A DNA stretch of 64,000 nucleotides, taken from contig NZ_BBRA01000002.1 of the NCBI RefSeq assembly GCF_000975035.1, positions 62,001 to 126,000 on the forward strand, in the 5' to 3' direction. Made by a program: the position numbers and the translations under genes. Of the stretch, positions 56,444 through 64,000 are shown piece after piece (the first letter of the stretch is position 1; the number at the start of each line of letters is the position of its first letter). Source of the DNA: Demequina flava. Lineage in GTDB: Bacteria; Actinomycetota; Actinomycetes; Actinomycetales; Demequinaceae. Below the pieces are notes generated by a model. The model made no database searches and had not been told where the DNA came from. It was given only the letters and a program-made list of their open reading frames with translations.

Positions 56444-57495
56444 GCACCGAAGCCCCCTGCCACGCCCACATCGTGGGGGCCGGGTTAATCGGCTCATCCA
56501 TTGGCATCGGTCTGTGCAGTGCTGGATGGTCCGTGTCCCTCGAGGATCCGGACGAGCGGACGGCGAAGCTGGCACGCTCAATTGGCGCCGCAAATGTGCC
56601 AGGTACCGAGGAGCCCGCGATCGTCATTGTCGCCGCGCCCCCGGCGGTTGCCCCTGAGGTTGTTCGCGACGCGCTTCGCCGGTGGCCAAGCGCTGTAGTC
56701 ACGGATGTCGCCAGTGTGAAGGCACCGATCGCCAACGCCATCGACGAGGCCGACGCTTCGCGGTACGTGGGGTCACACCCCATGGCCGGTCGAGAAATCT
56801 CCGGCGCGATTGCTGCGCAGGGAGACCTCTTCAAAGCTCGGCCGTGGGTAGTGTGTGCGGGAGCTGCTGAGGAGTCCGCAGTGTCCCTCGTGACGGATGT
56901 CGCACGCGCACTCCAAAGCGATGTGGTCTCCATGGAGGCAAAGGCTCACGACATCGCCGTTGCGCGTGTATCTCACGCGCCGCAAGTTGTTGCGTCGGCT
57001 GTGGCTGCAGCGCTCGGGTCACTCGAGGCCGATGACGTCGCGCTGGCCGGGCAGGGGCTGCGGGATGTCACGCGCATCGCCGCCTCCGATCCCGCGATGT
57101 GGGCGGATATCGCTCGATTGAACTCAGCCGCACTGGTGAGGACGTTGGATCACATCATCGCGGATCTTGAGGACGTGCGTGAGTCGGACGACATCGGCGA
57201 GGCAGTCACCGACCTCATTGCGCGTGGCCGGCTTGAGGTGCAGCGCATTCCTGGCAAGCACGGTGGACCCACGCGCGACTGGACTCCCGTCACAGTCGTG
57301 GTGCCCGATGAGCCCGGTCAGCTACTCACGCTCCTTCAGGATGCCGCTGCCGCCGGCGTCAACGTTGAAGACATCACCATTGAACACTCGCCGCGTCAGC
57401 CCGTTGGTCTGACCACGCTTCACGTCTTGCCCGAGAACGCCGGCGCGTTGCGCCAGGCACTCATCGACCACAACTGGGAGATCGCATCATCATGA
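56440..57495 (+). CDS. tyrA: Prephenate dehydrogenase
   Basis: A 351-residue enzyme converting prephenate to 4-hydroxyphenylpyruvate for tyrosine. The NAD site is IVGAGLIGSSIGIGL, the catalytic His lies in VGSHPMAGREISG, and a C-terminal ACT-like regulatory domain (TPVTVVVPDEPGQLLTLLQ) follows from about residue 285. GTG starts in the aroH stop. The next gene, cmk, overlaps its end by four bases. Confidence 0.95.
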   Translation: MSTEAPCHAHIVGAGLIGSSIGIGLCSAGWSVSLEDPDERTAKLARSIGAANVPGTEEPAIVIVAAPPAVAPEVVRDALRRWPSAVVTDVASVKAPIANAIDEADASRYVGSHPMAGREISGAIAAQGDLFKARPWVVCAGAAEESAVSLVTDVARALQSDVVSMEAKAHDIAVARVSHAPQVVASAVAAALGSLEADDVALAGQGLRDVTRIAASDPAMWADIARLNSAALVRTLDHIIADLEDVRESDDIGEAVTDLIARGRLEVQRIPGKHGGPTRDWTPVTVVVPDEPGQLLTLLQDAAAAGVNVEDITIEHSPRQPVGLTTLHVLPENAGALRQALIDHNWEIASS

Positions 57496-58169
57496 CCGGC
57501 ATCGTTATCGCCATCGACGGACCTGCAGGCACGGGTAAATCCACGGTCTCTCGTGAGGTCGCGCGCCGCCTGGGACTGTCGTATTTCGACACAGGCGCCA
57601 CGTACCGGATCGCGACGCTGACGTGCCTGCGCGAGGGTGTCGACCTCACCGCGACATCAGATGTTGCGGCCATGGTCGAAACAATGAACGTTGAGCTCGT
57701 ACTTGACCCCGGCAACCCTCATTTCCTCCTGGACGGTGAGGATGTTTCCAAGCTCATCCGTAGCGACACCGTGGCGCTGTCGGTATCCAAGGTCGCGACA
57801 AACCTCGAGGCGCGCCCCATTTTGCAGCAGATGCAGCGCGACACTATTGCTCACGAAGTCGAAGGCGGCTTCTCCAAGGGCGCCGGAGTGTGTGCTGAGG
57901 GTCGTGACGTGACGACGGCGATCGCCCCAGAGGCTGACGTCCGTGTCTTGCTGACCGCCGATGAGGAGGTCCGGGTCGCGCGCCGCGCGGGCGAGGGCGC
58001 TGACGCAGCGACTGTCCGTGAGGCCGTCTTGGGCCGGGACCGGCAGGACTCGACGGTGTCGAGCTTCCACGAAGCGGCCGATGGCGTGGTCACGATTGAC
58101 ACGACCGCCCTCACAATCGACGAGGTAGTGTCAGCGATCCTTGACCTTGCCGAGGCCTCGCGGTCGTGA
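57492..58169 (+). CDS. cmk: Cytidylate kinase
   Basis: A 225-residue kinase phosphorylating CMP and dCMP. P-loop IAIDGPAGTGKSTVSREVA, substrate strands YFDTGATYR and AEGRDVTTAIAPEADVRVLLTAD, and the lid R residues ARRAGEGADA are present. It is embedded in tyrA-cmk-plsC-der with ATGA/GTGA overlaps on both sides. Confidence 0.95.
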   Translation: MTGIVIAIDGPAGTGKSTVSREVARRLGLSYFDTGATYRIATLTCLREGVDLTATSDVAAMVETMNVELVLDPGNPHFLLDGEDVSKLIRSDTVALSVSKVATNLEARPILQQMQRDTIAHEVEGGFSKGAGVCAEGRDVTTAIAPEADVRVLLTADEEVRVARRAGEGADAATVREAVLGRDRQDSTVSSFHEAADGVVTIDTTALTIDEVVSAILDLAEASRS

Positions 58170-58861
58170 CAGCGACCAGGTTGCCCAGTCCGTGGGGGCC
58201 GCGTTGGTCCCGGTGGGTGGGGCGCGCCCTCGCGCGGGGGTTGTGGAACACCGACGTCCGCGGGCGCGAAAACGTCCCGGACTCAGGTCCCGTCATCGTG
58301 GTCGCGAACCACGTGGGGCTGGTTGACGGCCCGATTCTTCACGGCGTCGTACCGCGCGGTTCCTACTTCCTGATCGGCACCCACATGTTCAAGGGTGTCC
58401 TTGGCGCGCTGCTGCGTGGAGCACAGCAGATTGAAGTCACGGGATCTGGCCGTGAGGCGCTCGCTCAGGGCTTGGGTGTCTTGAAGCGCGGCGATGTGGT
58501 GGGAGTGTTTCCCGAAGGCACCCGGGGTGCCGGACGGGCCGATGCTGTCCACGGCGGGGCAGCATGGCTCGCCGTGCAGTCCGGGGCACCCATCGTGCCC
58601 ACTGCGATCGTCGGAACACGCCTGACGGGGGAGACCGTGAGCGTCTGGCCTCCGCCGCGCCGCAAGTTCGTGGTCGAGTTCGGTGAGCCCATCTCTCTTG
58701 ACCTATCTCCGGACCTCAAAGGGCGTGCTCGACAAGAGGCGGCACAGGCTCAACTCGCTGAAGCCCTGCGTGGACGCGTAGAGTCGACCCTCGCCACTAC
58801 TGACTTGCGACTGCCGGATGACGACGGCGACCGCACCCACAAACCTAAGGAGGACCGATGA
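58166..58861 (+). CDS. plsC: 1-acyl-sn-glycerol-3-phosphate acyltransferase
   Basis: A 231-residue acyltransferase making phosphatidic acid. The HxxxxD motif is NHVGLVDGP, and FPEGTRGAG binds the phosphate of the acceptor. The GTG start overlaps cmk, the stop overlaps der. Function as lysophosphatidic acid acyltransferase is probable; other acceptors are possible in this family. Confidence 0.88.
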   Translation: MTATRLPSPWGPRWSRWVGRALARGLWNTDVRGRENVPDSGPVIVVANHVGLVDGPILHGVVPRGSYFLIGTHMFKGVLGALLRGAQQIEVTGSGREALAQGLGVLKRGDVVGVFPEGTRGAGRADAVHGGAAWLAVQSGAPIVPTAIVGTRLTGETVSVWPPPRRKFVVEFGEPISLDLSPDLKGRARQEAAQAQLAEALRGRVESTLATTDLRLPDDDGDRTHKPKEDR

Positions 58862-60357
58862 GCGACGATCAGGAGTACTTCGGCATCGACGATGTACCGC
58901 CCGTGATGCCGATCGAGTCCGACCCAGAAGAGTCGTTGGACGAGGTGCGCGAGGCCGCTCTGCGCGCCGGCTTGAGTGACTACGACCTGACCGATGAAGA
59001 CCTCGCAACCCTCGCTGGTGAGGAAATCGAGACTGAGCCGGAGCTTCCCACGCTCGCGATCATCGGCCGCCCGAATGTCGGAAAGTCGACCCTCGTCAAC
59101 CGCATCCTTGGCCGGCGTGTGGCGGTCGTGGAGGACACCCCTGGCGTCACACGTGACCGAGTGTCGTACCGTGCTGAGTGGTCAGGCCGTGACTTCATGC
59201 TCATGGACACCGGCGGCTGGGAAGCGAAGGTCGAAGGACTCGACTTGTCCGTGGCTCAGCAGGCCGAGGTCGCGATCGACATGGCAGACGCCATCTTGTT
59301 TGTCGTGGACGTGACGGTCGGTCCCACCGCCTCGGACGAGCACGTTGTGCGCCTGCTACGCGCAGCCAAAAAGCCCGTAGTACTGATTGCCAACAAGTCC
59401 GACGGCCCTCAGGCTGAGCTCGAGGCCGCGGCGCTGTGGAACTTGGGGCTGGGCGAACCGCACCCTGTCTCGGCGCTTCACGGCCGTGGCATGGGCGACA
59501 TGCTCGATGCCGCGATCGGGGTTCTGCCCACCGAAATGCCCGAGGTCGAGATCGACCCGGACGCACCGCGTCGCATCGCGCTGGTGGGGCGTCCCAACGT
59601 CGGCAAGAGCTCGCTGCTCAATCAACTAGCGGGGGAGAACCGCGTCGTCGTGGACGAGGTGGCGGGTACCACTCGCGACCCTGTCGACGAGATTGTTGAG
59701 ATCGGTGAGCGTCGCTGGACTCTCGTGGACACCGCAGGTATTCGTCGGCGCGTGCACATGACGAAGGGTGCCGACTTTTACGCGTCGTTGCGCACCGGTG
59801 CCGCGATCGACCGCACGGAGGTCGCGCTGGTGCTACTCGACGCATCGACGCCACTGACCGATCAGGACACGCGAGTCATTGGGCAAGTAGTCGACGCGGG
59901 ACGCGCCATGGTCCTTGTATTCAATAAGTGGGACCTCGTGGGCGAAGACGAGCGATTCCTGCTTGAGCGTTCTATCGAACAAGACCTGGTTCAGCTTTCG
60001 TGGGCGCCGCGTGTCAACCTGTCCGCCCGCACTGGCTGGCACACCAATCGCCTGATTCCGGCGATCGACCTTGCGTTGGGAAGCTGGGATCAGCGCATCG
60101 CCACCGGACGTTTGAATGCCTTCCTCGGTGAACTGGTGGCCGAACACCCGCACCCCGTGCGATCCGGCAAGCAGCCCAAGATCCTCTTTGCGACGCAGGC
60201 GTCCAACCGCCCACCTCGATTCGTGATCTTCGCGTCAGGATTCTTGGAGCCCACGTATCGCCGGTTCATCGAACGGCGGTTGCGTGAGGCATTCGGCTTC
60301 GAGGGCACGCCTATCCAGGTGTCCGTGCGCGTGCGTGAGCGCCGCAAGCGACGCTAA
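58858..60357 (+). CDS. der: Ribosome biogenesis GTPase Der (EngA)
   Basis: A 499-residue double GTPase for 50S assembly. An acidic N-terminal extension of about 65 residues, common in actinobacteria, precedes G domain 1 ([23 protein letters not shown]) and G domain 2 ([24 protein letters not shown]). A KH-like domain ends the protein. It is the last gene of the aroH-tyrA-cmk-plsC-der run. Confidence 0.97.
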   Translation: MSDDQEYFGIDDVPPVMPIESDPEESLDEVREAALRAGLSDYDLTDEDLATLAGEEIETEPELPTLAIIGRPNVGKSTLVNRILGRRVAVVEDTPGVTRDRVSYRAEWSGRDFMLMDTGGWEAKVEGLDLSVAQQAEVAIDMADAILFVVDVTVGPTASDEHVVRLLRAAKKPVVLIANKSDGPQAELEAAALWNLGLGEPHPVSALHGRGMGDMLDAAIGVLPTEMPEVEIDPDAPRRIALVGRPNVGKSSLLNQLAGENRVVVDEVAGTTRDPVDEIVEIGERRWTLVDTAGIRRRVHMTKGADFYASLRTGAAIDRTEVALVLLDASTPLTDQDTRVIGQVVDAGRAMVLVFNKWDLVGEDERFLLERSIEQDLVQLSWAPRVNLSARTGWHTNRLIPAIDLALGSWDQRIATGRLNAFLGELVAEHPHPVRSGKQPKILFATQASNRPPRFVIFASGFLEPTYRRFIERRLREAFGFEGTPIQVSVRVRERRKRR

Positions 60358-60359
60358 GT

Positions 60360-60377
60360 AGGGCCGATGCCGTGGTC
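60360..60377 (+). repeat. Dispersed intergenic repeat, copy 5
   Basis: AGGGCCGATGCCGTGGTC fills the space between the convergent der and DUF1801-like stops. It differs from the 45316 copy at one base. Confidence 0.55.
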
Positions 60378-60778
60378 TAGTCGCGTTTCCAGGCCATGGC
60401 GATGAGTTCCTTGAGGGCGGCCTCATCGATCGCGTCAAGACGCTTGATGTACAGGCACGCGACGCTGGTGGTGTGAGGACCAAGACGGTCAAGTAGGTCT
60501 GCGGACTCGGGGTGTCCCGTCAGTCCGTAGAGCGTGAGTGCCGTCTTTCTGGGCGAGAAACCCACGCGCGGCATACTTCCGGTGCGGCCGGACTCGTAGG
60601 CGTAGTCGACGCTGCCAAATCCGATGATGCTTGGGCCCCACATCACTGGTGTTTCGCCCGTCACCGCTGTCATGAGGGCGCACATGTCCTGGCCTTCAGC
60701 CTTCCTTCGCGCGGGCGCTACACCGGCGAGGAACTCTTCGACTGACGCATCGGTCGGTTGAGTCTTGTTCTCCGCCAT
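60377..60778 (-). CDS. DUF1801 domain protein
   Basis: A 133-residue protein of the DUF1801 (YdhG-like) fold. VEEFLAGVAPARRKAEGQDM, MWGPSIIGFGSVDYAYESG and PRVGFSPRKTALTLYG are the family signature. The biochemical role is unknown. The ATG at 60778 is 4 bases after the stop of the upstream minus-strand gene, so they form a two-gene operon. Confidence 0.85.
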   Translation of the reverse strand: MAENKTQPTDASVEEFLAGVAPARRKAEGQDMCALMTAVTGETPVMWGPSIIGFGSVDYAYESGRTGSMPRVGFSPRKTALTLYGLTGHPESADLLDRLGPHTTSVACLYIKRLDAIDEAALKELIAMAWKRD

Positions 60779-60782
60779 GAGG

Positions 60783-61355
60783 TCACTTCTTCCTGGTCGG
60801 GTTCTGGCGGGTGGATCCCGCGAGCGTTGCAAGGTGTGCCTTGAGCGCGAGACGTCGGCTCTCGCGTGTGGCTGCATCGGGAAGCCCGGTCCACGTCGCT
60901 GTCACGACAGCGTTCTCGCCGCGTATCCCGACGTCCACGCCCAGGCGGGAGCCATCGCTCACGGATGTGCGCCAGCGACGCCACTTCGCCGTCGCGGAGG
61001 TGGTCGCCTCGCCTATGGAGACTCCGTCGAGGACCAGCCCGGTGGGAGCGGAGTCTGCCCACAGTTCGAGAGCGTCATCCCGAGATACGGCCAACGTGGT
61101 GCTCGCTGAGACTTCAAAGGTGCCGTCCTGCGCTTGACCAGGCAGGCGCCGGCCGATGTGTCGTTCGAAGGCGACAGTGACACCTTGCGCCCACCATGCA
61201 GGATTGGAGACCTCACCGGGCATGGCTGACTGAGCCACAGCAGCGAGCTGCTTGTGAGTCAGCGTTTCGCCTCCGGCGTCGCCCAGGATCGCGCACCAGT
61301 CGTTCCATGCGCGAGATGTAGCGCGCTCAATGGCTTCCGGACTGTCACTACCCAT
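60783..61355 (-). CDS. Hypothetical protein, DUF4287/SRPBCC-like
   Basis: A 190-residue protein. The N-terminal WNDWCAILGDAGGETLTHKQLAAVAQ and NPAWWAQGVTVAFERHIGRR resemble proteins with a DUF4287-like head, and the later part (FEVSASTTLAVSRDDALELW, RLGVDVGIRGENAVVTATWTGL) resembles the SRPBCC ligand-binding fold. Function is not known. ATG at 61355 is 6 bases after TAGGAT on the minus strand, a leaderless pattern, although CAGAGG could also be read as a weak ribosome-binding site. Confidence 0.7.
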   Translation of the reverse strand: MGSDSPEAIERATSRAWNDWCAILGDAGGETLTHKQLAAVAQSAMPGEVSNPAWWAQGVTVAFERHIGRRLPGQAQDGTFEVSASTTLAVSRDDALELWADSAPTGLVLDGVSIGEATTSATAKWRRWRTSVSDGSRLGVDVGIRGENAVVTATWTGLPDAATRESRRLALKAHLATLAGSTRQNPTRKK

Positions 61356-61361
61356 CCTCTG

Positions 61362-61367
61362 ATCCTA
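61362..61367 (-). promoter_or_regulatory. -10 box of the DUF4287-like/DUF1801 operon
   Basis: TAGGAT on the minus strand, 6 bases before the ATG at 61355. Confidence 0.5.
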
Positions 61368-61424
61368 ATGAGGAGGCGCGCGTGGTTCTCGTCACACTCG
61401 CTATGGACGGTGTGTCCAGACGGC

Positions 61425-61430
61425 TACGCT
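61425..61430 (+). promoter_or_regulatory. -10 box of the leaderless GGDEF gene
   Basis: TACGCT lies 6 bases before the ATG at 61437. With the divergent TAGGAT box this forms an 81-base bidirectional control region. Confidence 0.5.
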
Positions 61431-61436
61431 CATCTC

Positions 61437-62624
61437 ATGCTCGACATCCCGACGTTACGCCTGGCACTCAGCCTGGTTTCCGTCGTCGTGCTCGCGCTGT
61501 TCTATTTGGCTGTCTACCGACCCACGCGGTCGCTGTTCGCACTGTGGTGGTGCGTCGCGCTGATGTGTTCGGCTCTCAGCCCCATGTTGCTGCTGTTCAA
61601 CGGCACCAGTCTGCAGGCGGTCGCCAATCCACTGTCATCGCTGGTGTCGGTGCTGGGCGCACTATCCGTGTGGTTCGCGACGCGTTCGCTCCGCGGGTTG
61701 CGCCCCAAGGTCTGGATCGGCTTTCTGGCGATGGGCGTCGTGTTGGCAGGCGCGGCCCTCGACTCCCCGGACACAAACATCTGGGCCGGCAATGGGCTGC
61801 TGTACATCGTCATGACAATCCTCTTTGGCCTTGCTGCCGCATCGCTCTTGGTGGCGCGTCGGGAGCGGGACAGTACCTACGACGTTCTCCATGACGCTCA
61901 GATTCGCGGAGCGCTCAACGTCGCCACGCTTGCGGCCTCAATCTTGACGGTGTTCTACGGTCTGCGCGCGGTGCTGTTCGTGTTCGTCGGTGAGACCTCA
62001 GACCTGTTCACGACCTTGGCCGGCACTGGGCCAACGACGTTGGTGTACCTGGTCACGCTCGTCGCCACGACGTTTACCGTCGCCTCATTGGGATACGACC
62101 AGCAGACGCGAGTCCTGCGTCGCCGCATCGCACACGACGACCTCACGGGCTTGCTTTCTCGCGCAGCGTTCTTGGAAGGAGCCCGTCGCGCCGTCGACTC
62201 GCTTGATTCCGGGGTCTCTGATGCGGTCTTGGTCATTGCAGATCTGGATCACTTCAAGCAGATCAATGACACGCGAGGCCACGCCGTTGGCGACGAAGTG
62301 CTGCGGGCCTTCGGAGCCGCTTTGGACAAGGCGATTGGACCGGGGGAACTGTGTGGCCGGTTGGGTGGCGAGGAATTTGGCATCGTCTTGCGAGCGGGCT
62401 TCGACGCGGATGCTGAGGAACGCCTGATGCGTGTGTCCCAGCGATTCAGCATGCTAGCTCGTGAGCGGGAAACCCCGGATGTCACCGTGAGTTATGGCGT
62501 GACGCGAATCACGAAGGGCGCTGAGATCTCCGACCTACTCGCGAGGGCGGACGAAGCCATGTACTCGGCGAAGGAACAGGGGCGCGACCGCGTTGTCGTG
62601 GCCCAGGACTCGAACCTCGACTAG
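61437..62624 (+). CDS. Membrane-bound diguanylate cyclase (GGDEF)
   Basis: A 395-residue protein with about six or seven membrane helices in the first 220 residues, then a GGDEF domain. DDLTGLLSRAAFL opens the domain, DLDHFKQINDTRGH binds metal and GTP, and the active loop is RLGGEEFGIVL. It should make cyclic di-GMP. The inhibitory RxxD site before GGEEF is absent (KAIG there), so product inhibition may be weak. The ATG at 61437 is chosen for the leaderless box and membrane start. The stop overlaps that of pcp. Confidence 0.92.
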   Translation: MLDIPTLRLALSLVSVVVLALFYLAVYRPTRSLFALWWCVALMCSALSPMLLLFNGTSLQAVANPLSSLVSVLGALSVWFATRSLRGLRPKVWIGFLAMGVVLAGAALDSPDTNIWAGNGLLYIVMTILFGLAAASLLVARRERDSTYDVLHDAQIRGALNVATLAASILTVFYGLRAVLFVFVGETSDLFTTLAGTGPTTLVYLVTLVATTFTVASLGYDQQTRVLRRRIAHDDLTGLLSRAAFLEGARRAVDSLDSGVSDAVLVIADLDHFKQINDTRGHAVGDEVLRAFGAALDKAIGPGELCGRLGGEEFGIVLRAGFDADAEERLMRVSQRFSMLARERETPDVTVSYGVTRITKGAEISDLLARADEAMYSAKEQGRDRVVVAQDSNLD

Positions 62625-63259
62625 TGCTCGGTACCTGCCGAGACCGACGAATCGACAGGGGAGTCCAGGGCCGTTCTGAGTGCATCGCGTAGCGCTGTGA
62701 CCTGAACATCGAGCGCAGTCCATGGGAGATCTGCGGCGCGGGCGAACTCCTCGGTGGCCGGCACATGGATGAAACCTGAGTGCACTGAGCTACCCGCGGT
62801 TGCGTTTTGCAGTGCGTAGAAGAGGGCATTGCACACGTACGTGCCTGCCGAATAGGACACTTGCGCTGGCGCCCCAACTGCAGCCATGGCCGCCGTCATC
62901 GCCTTGACAGGCAGTGTGGTGAAGTAAGCCGCAGGTCCGTCCGGAACGACCTCCTCGTCGAGCGGAGCGAAGCCGTCGTTGTCCGCGATGCGTGCATCGA
63001 TCAGATTGATGGCAACGCGCTCAGGGGTGAGGTGCGTGCGCCCTGCCGCGACACCCAGAGCAACGACCAGTCGCGGCTGATGTGCTGCAAGCAATGAGTG
63101 CATGTGTGTGGCTGCAGCGCCAAAAGACACTGGCAGTTGCTCGATCTCGAGCGACTCGGGCCCGCTCCAGGCGTCTGCGACTCCCTGCGCGACGTCCCAC
63201 GAGGGGTTTGATTCCGCGCCATCGAACGGTGCGAATCCGGTGAGAACGATGTCTGCCAT
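62621..63259 (-). CDS. pcp: Pyrrolidone-carboxylate (pyroglutamyl) peptidase I
   Basis: A 212-residue cysteine peptidase removing N-terminal pyroglutamate. VLTGFAPFDGAESNPSW is the N-terminal motif; the catalytic Glu lies in TPERVAIN, the Cys in SAGTYVCNALFY and the His in GFIHVPA. Start at 63259 follows TAGCAT by 6 bases on the minus strand. Its TAG stop shares CTAG with the stop of the convergent GGDEF gene. Confidence 0.93.
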   Translation of the reverse strand: MADIVLTGFAPFDGAESNPSWDVAQGVADAWSGPESLEIEQLPVSFGAAATHMHSLLAAHQPRLVVALGVAAGRTHLTPERVAINLIDARIADNDGFAPLDEEVVPDGPAAYFTTLPVKAMTAAMAAVGAPAQVSYSAGTYVCNALFYALQNATAGSSVHSGFIHVPATEEFARAADLPWTALDVQVTALRDALRTALDSPVDSSVSAGTEH

Positions 63260-63265
63260 AGGTGA

Positions 63266-63271
63266 ATGCTA
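63266..63271 (-). promoter_or_regulatory. -10 box of leaderless pcp
   Basis: TAGCAT on the minus strand, 6 bases before the pcp ATG. Confidence 0.5.
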
Positions 63272-63283
63272 CGTCGCCTTCGG

Positions 63284-63397
63284 TCAGCGGCCTTGACGCT
63301 CAATCGCCTGAAGCGTGGCGAGGATCTGTGCGAGCAGGTCACTCTGCCTCTTCATTTCTTTGTGAAGGGCGTCGAAGTCTCGTCCGTAGTGAGCCAT
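63284..63397 (-). CDS. Small 37-residue coiled protein
   Basis: A short ORF with a clean ribosome-binding site, AAAGGAAG, 5 bases before its ATG at 63397. The product (MAHYGRDFDALHKEMKRQ then a Leu/Ile-rich stretch with LLAQILATLQAIERQ) is predicted to be one amphipathic helix or coiled coil. I do not recognise a family. It lies between fadD-like and pcp on the same strand. The ribosome-binding site is part of a long hairpin. Confidence 0.6.
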   Translation of the reverse strand: MAHYGRDFDALHKEMKRQSDLLAQILATLQAIERQGR

Positions 63398-63403
63398 GGT
63401 GCT

Positions 63404-63453
63404 TCCTTTGTGTCGGGAGGGCCGGATGCCCGTGCCCTCCCGACAGTAAAGGA
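63404..63453 (-). promoter_or_regulatory. Hairpin covering the ribosome-binding site of the 37-aa ORF
   Basis: A perfect 12-bp stem TGTCGGGAGGGC/GCCCTCCCGACA (63411-63422 and 63434-63445) is extended by TCCTTT/AAAGGA (63448-63453 with 63404-63409), which includes the Shine-Dalgarno AAAGGA. It starts about 20 bases after the acyl-CoA ligase stop. It may act as terminator, translational switch, or both. Confidence 0.6.
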
Positions 63454-63473
63454 GCGGTGTGACAAAGCCTGGT

Positions 63474-64000
63474 CTACGAGTTGGTGCGCGACTCTTCCAT
63501 CTCGCGCAGGCCACGGCGGAGCACCTTGCCGACGTTGGTCTTCGGCAGCTCGTCAAGGAACTCGATTTGCCGCGGACGCTTGTAACCCGTGAGGCGCTCC
63601 TTGAGGAAGGCCTTGAGCTCGTCGACTGTGAGGGAGTCGTCGCGGCGGACTACGAACAACTTCGGGACCTCGCCGGCGTGCTCGTCGGCCAACGGGATAG
63701 CGCCCGCCTCCAGAACCTTGGGGTGAAGCATCGCGGCGTCTTCAATGTCTCCGGGATAGACATTGAATCCGGACACCACGATGATCTCCTTCTTGCGATC
63801 AACGATGCGCAGGTAACCGTCGTCCTCGAAGCTAGCGATGTCGCCGGTGAGCAGCCAGCCGTCGTCGGTGAGGACCTGGGCGCTCTCCTCAGGCTTGTTC
63901 CAGTACCCCTGCATCACCTGCGGGCCCTTGACTACGAGCTCTCCGGGTTCACCGTTTGCGACCGGGTTGCCGTCCTCGCCAATGACCTTCACGTCAGTGG
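63474..64000 (-). CDS. Acyl-CoA ligase (AMP-forming, long-chain type), C-terminal part
   Basis: The last about 174 residues of an ANL-superfamily ligase that activates a fatty acid to acyl-AMP and then acyl-CoA. The hinge motif is DGWLLTGDIASFEDDGYLRI-like with RIVDRKKEIIVVSGFNVYP, and the catalytic Lys occurs near the end in LPKTNVGKVLRRGL. The frame is open to the window edge. FadD-like function is likely from the GFNVYPGDIED block, but the substrate cannot be stated without the N-terminal part. Confidence 0.9.
   Translation of the reverse strand, partial: TDVKVIGEDGNPVANGEPGELVVKGPQVMQGYWNKPEESAQVLTDDGWLLTGDIASFEDDGYLRIVDRKKEIIVVSGFNVYPGDIEDAAMLHPKVLEAGAIPLADEHAGEVPKLFVVRRDDSLTVDELKAFLKERLTGYKRPRQIEFLDELPKTNVGKVLRRGLREMEESRTNS

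Overview
The window is about 64 kb of high-GC DNA (roughly 62-64 % by eye) from an actinomycete. Lineage markers are RbpA, WhiA, OpcA next to zwf, an ANTAR response regulator of the PdtaR type, an Lgt with a long acidic Ser-rich tail, and many genes that start 6-7 bases after a TANNNT -10 box (leaderless transcription). Gene order and content fit Micrococcales best (Demequina/Cellulomonas-like), but I cannot fix the genus. Almost everything is conserved chromosomal core. I see no phage, IS element, CRISPR or integron.

Layout. 1-5650: 3' end of trpE, three small membrane proteins, then trpC-trpB-trpA-lgt with 4-base overlaps. 5771-13205: gltB, gltD (broken by a one-base frameshift) and pyk. 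13327-16129: cls and mgsA on the minus strand, a tRNA-Leu(CAA) with a short variable loop, and a divergent pdtaR-like gene. 16322-21748: branched-chain amino-acid ABC transporter, with the binding lipoprotein on plus and livHMGF on minus, converging on a gene-free stretch of about 470 bp flanked by two terminators. 21802-29389: thioesterase, polA, pfkA, a divergent CDP-glycerol polymerase-like/tagD pair, and rpsA. 29499-38440: coaE, uvrB, terC, yciI-like, uvrA, uvrC. 38437-45254: rapZ-yvcK-whiA, then gap-pgk-tpiA-secG-rbpA. 45412-53033: an Rdx/SelW-like protein, the pentose-phosphate block tkt-zwf-opcA-pgl (minus), ctaB, xerD. 53064-60357: parA-scpA-scpB-rluB, then aroH-tyrA-cmk-plsC-der with 4-base overlaps. 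60377-64000: a two-gene minus operon of uncharacterised families, a membrane diguanylate cyclase, pyroglutamyl peptidase, a 37-aa ORF, and the 3' end of an acyl-CoA ligase gene.

Functionally the window joins lower glycolysis (pfkA, gap, pgk, tpiA, pyk) with a methylglyoxal bypass (mgsA), oxidative pentose phosphate (zwf, opcA, pgl, tkt), ammonium assimilation (gltBD), tryptophan and tyrosine synthesis, complete UvrABC excision repair, and chromosome maintenance (parA, scpAB, xerD). The best leads outside the genes are: the gltD frameshift; an 18-bp motif repeated in several intergenic gaps; overlapping divergent -10 boxes of the unusual tRNA-Leu and pdtaR; paired hairpins in the livK leader just after an ANTAR regulator gene; stop codons that double as the -10 box of the next gene; and a hairpin that hides the ribosome-binding site of the 37-aa ORF.
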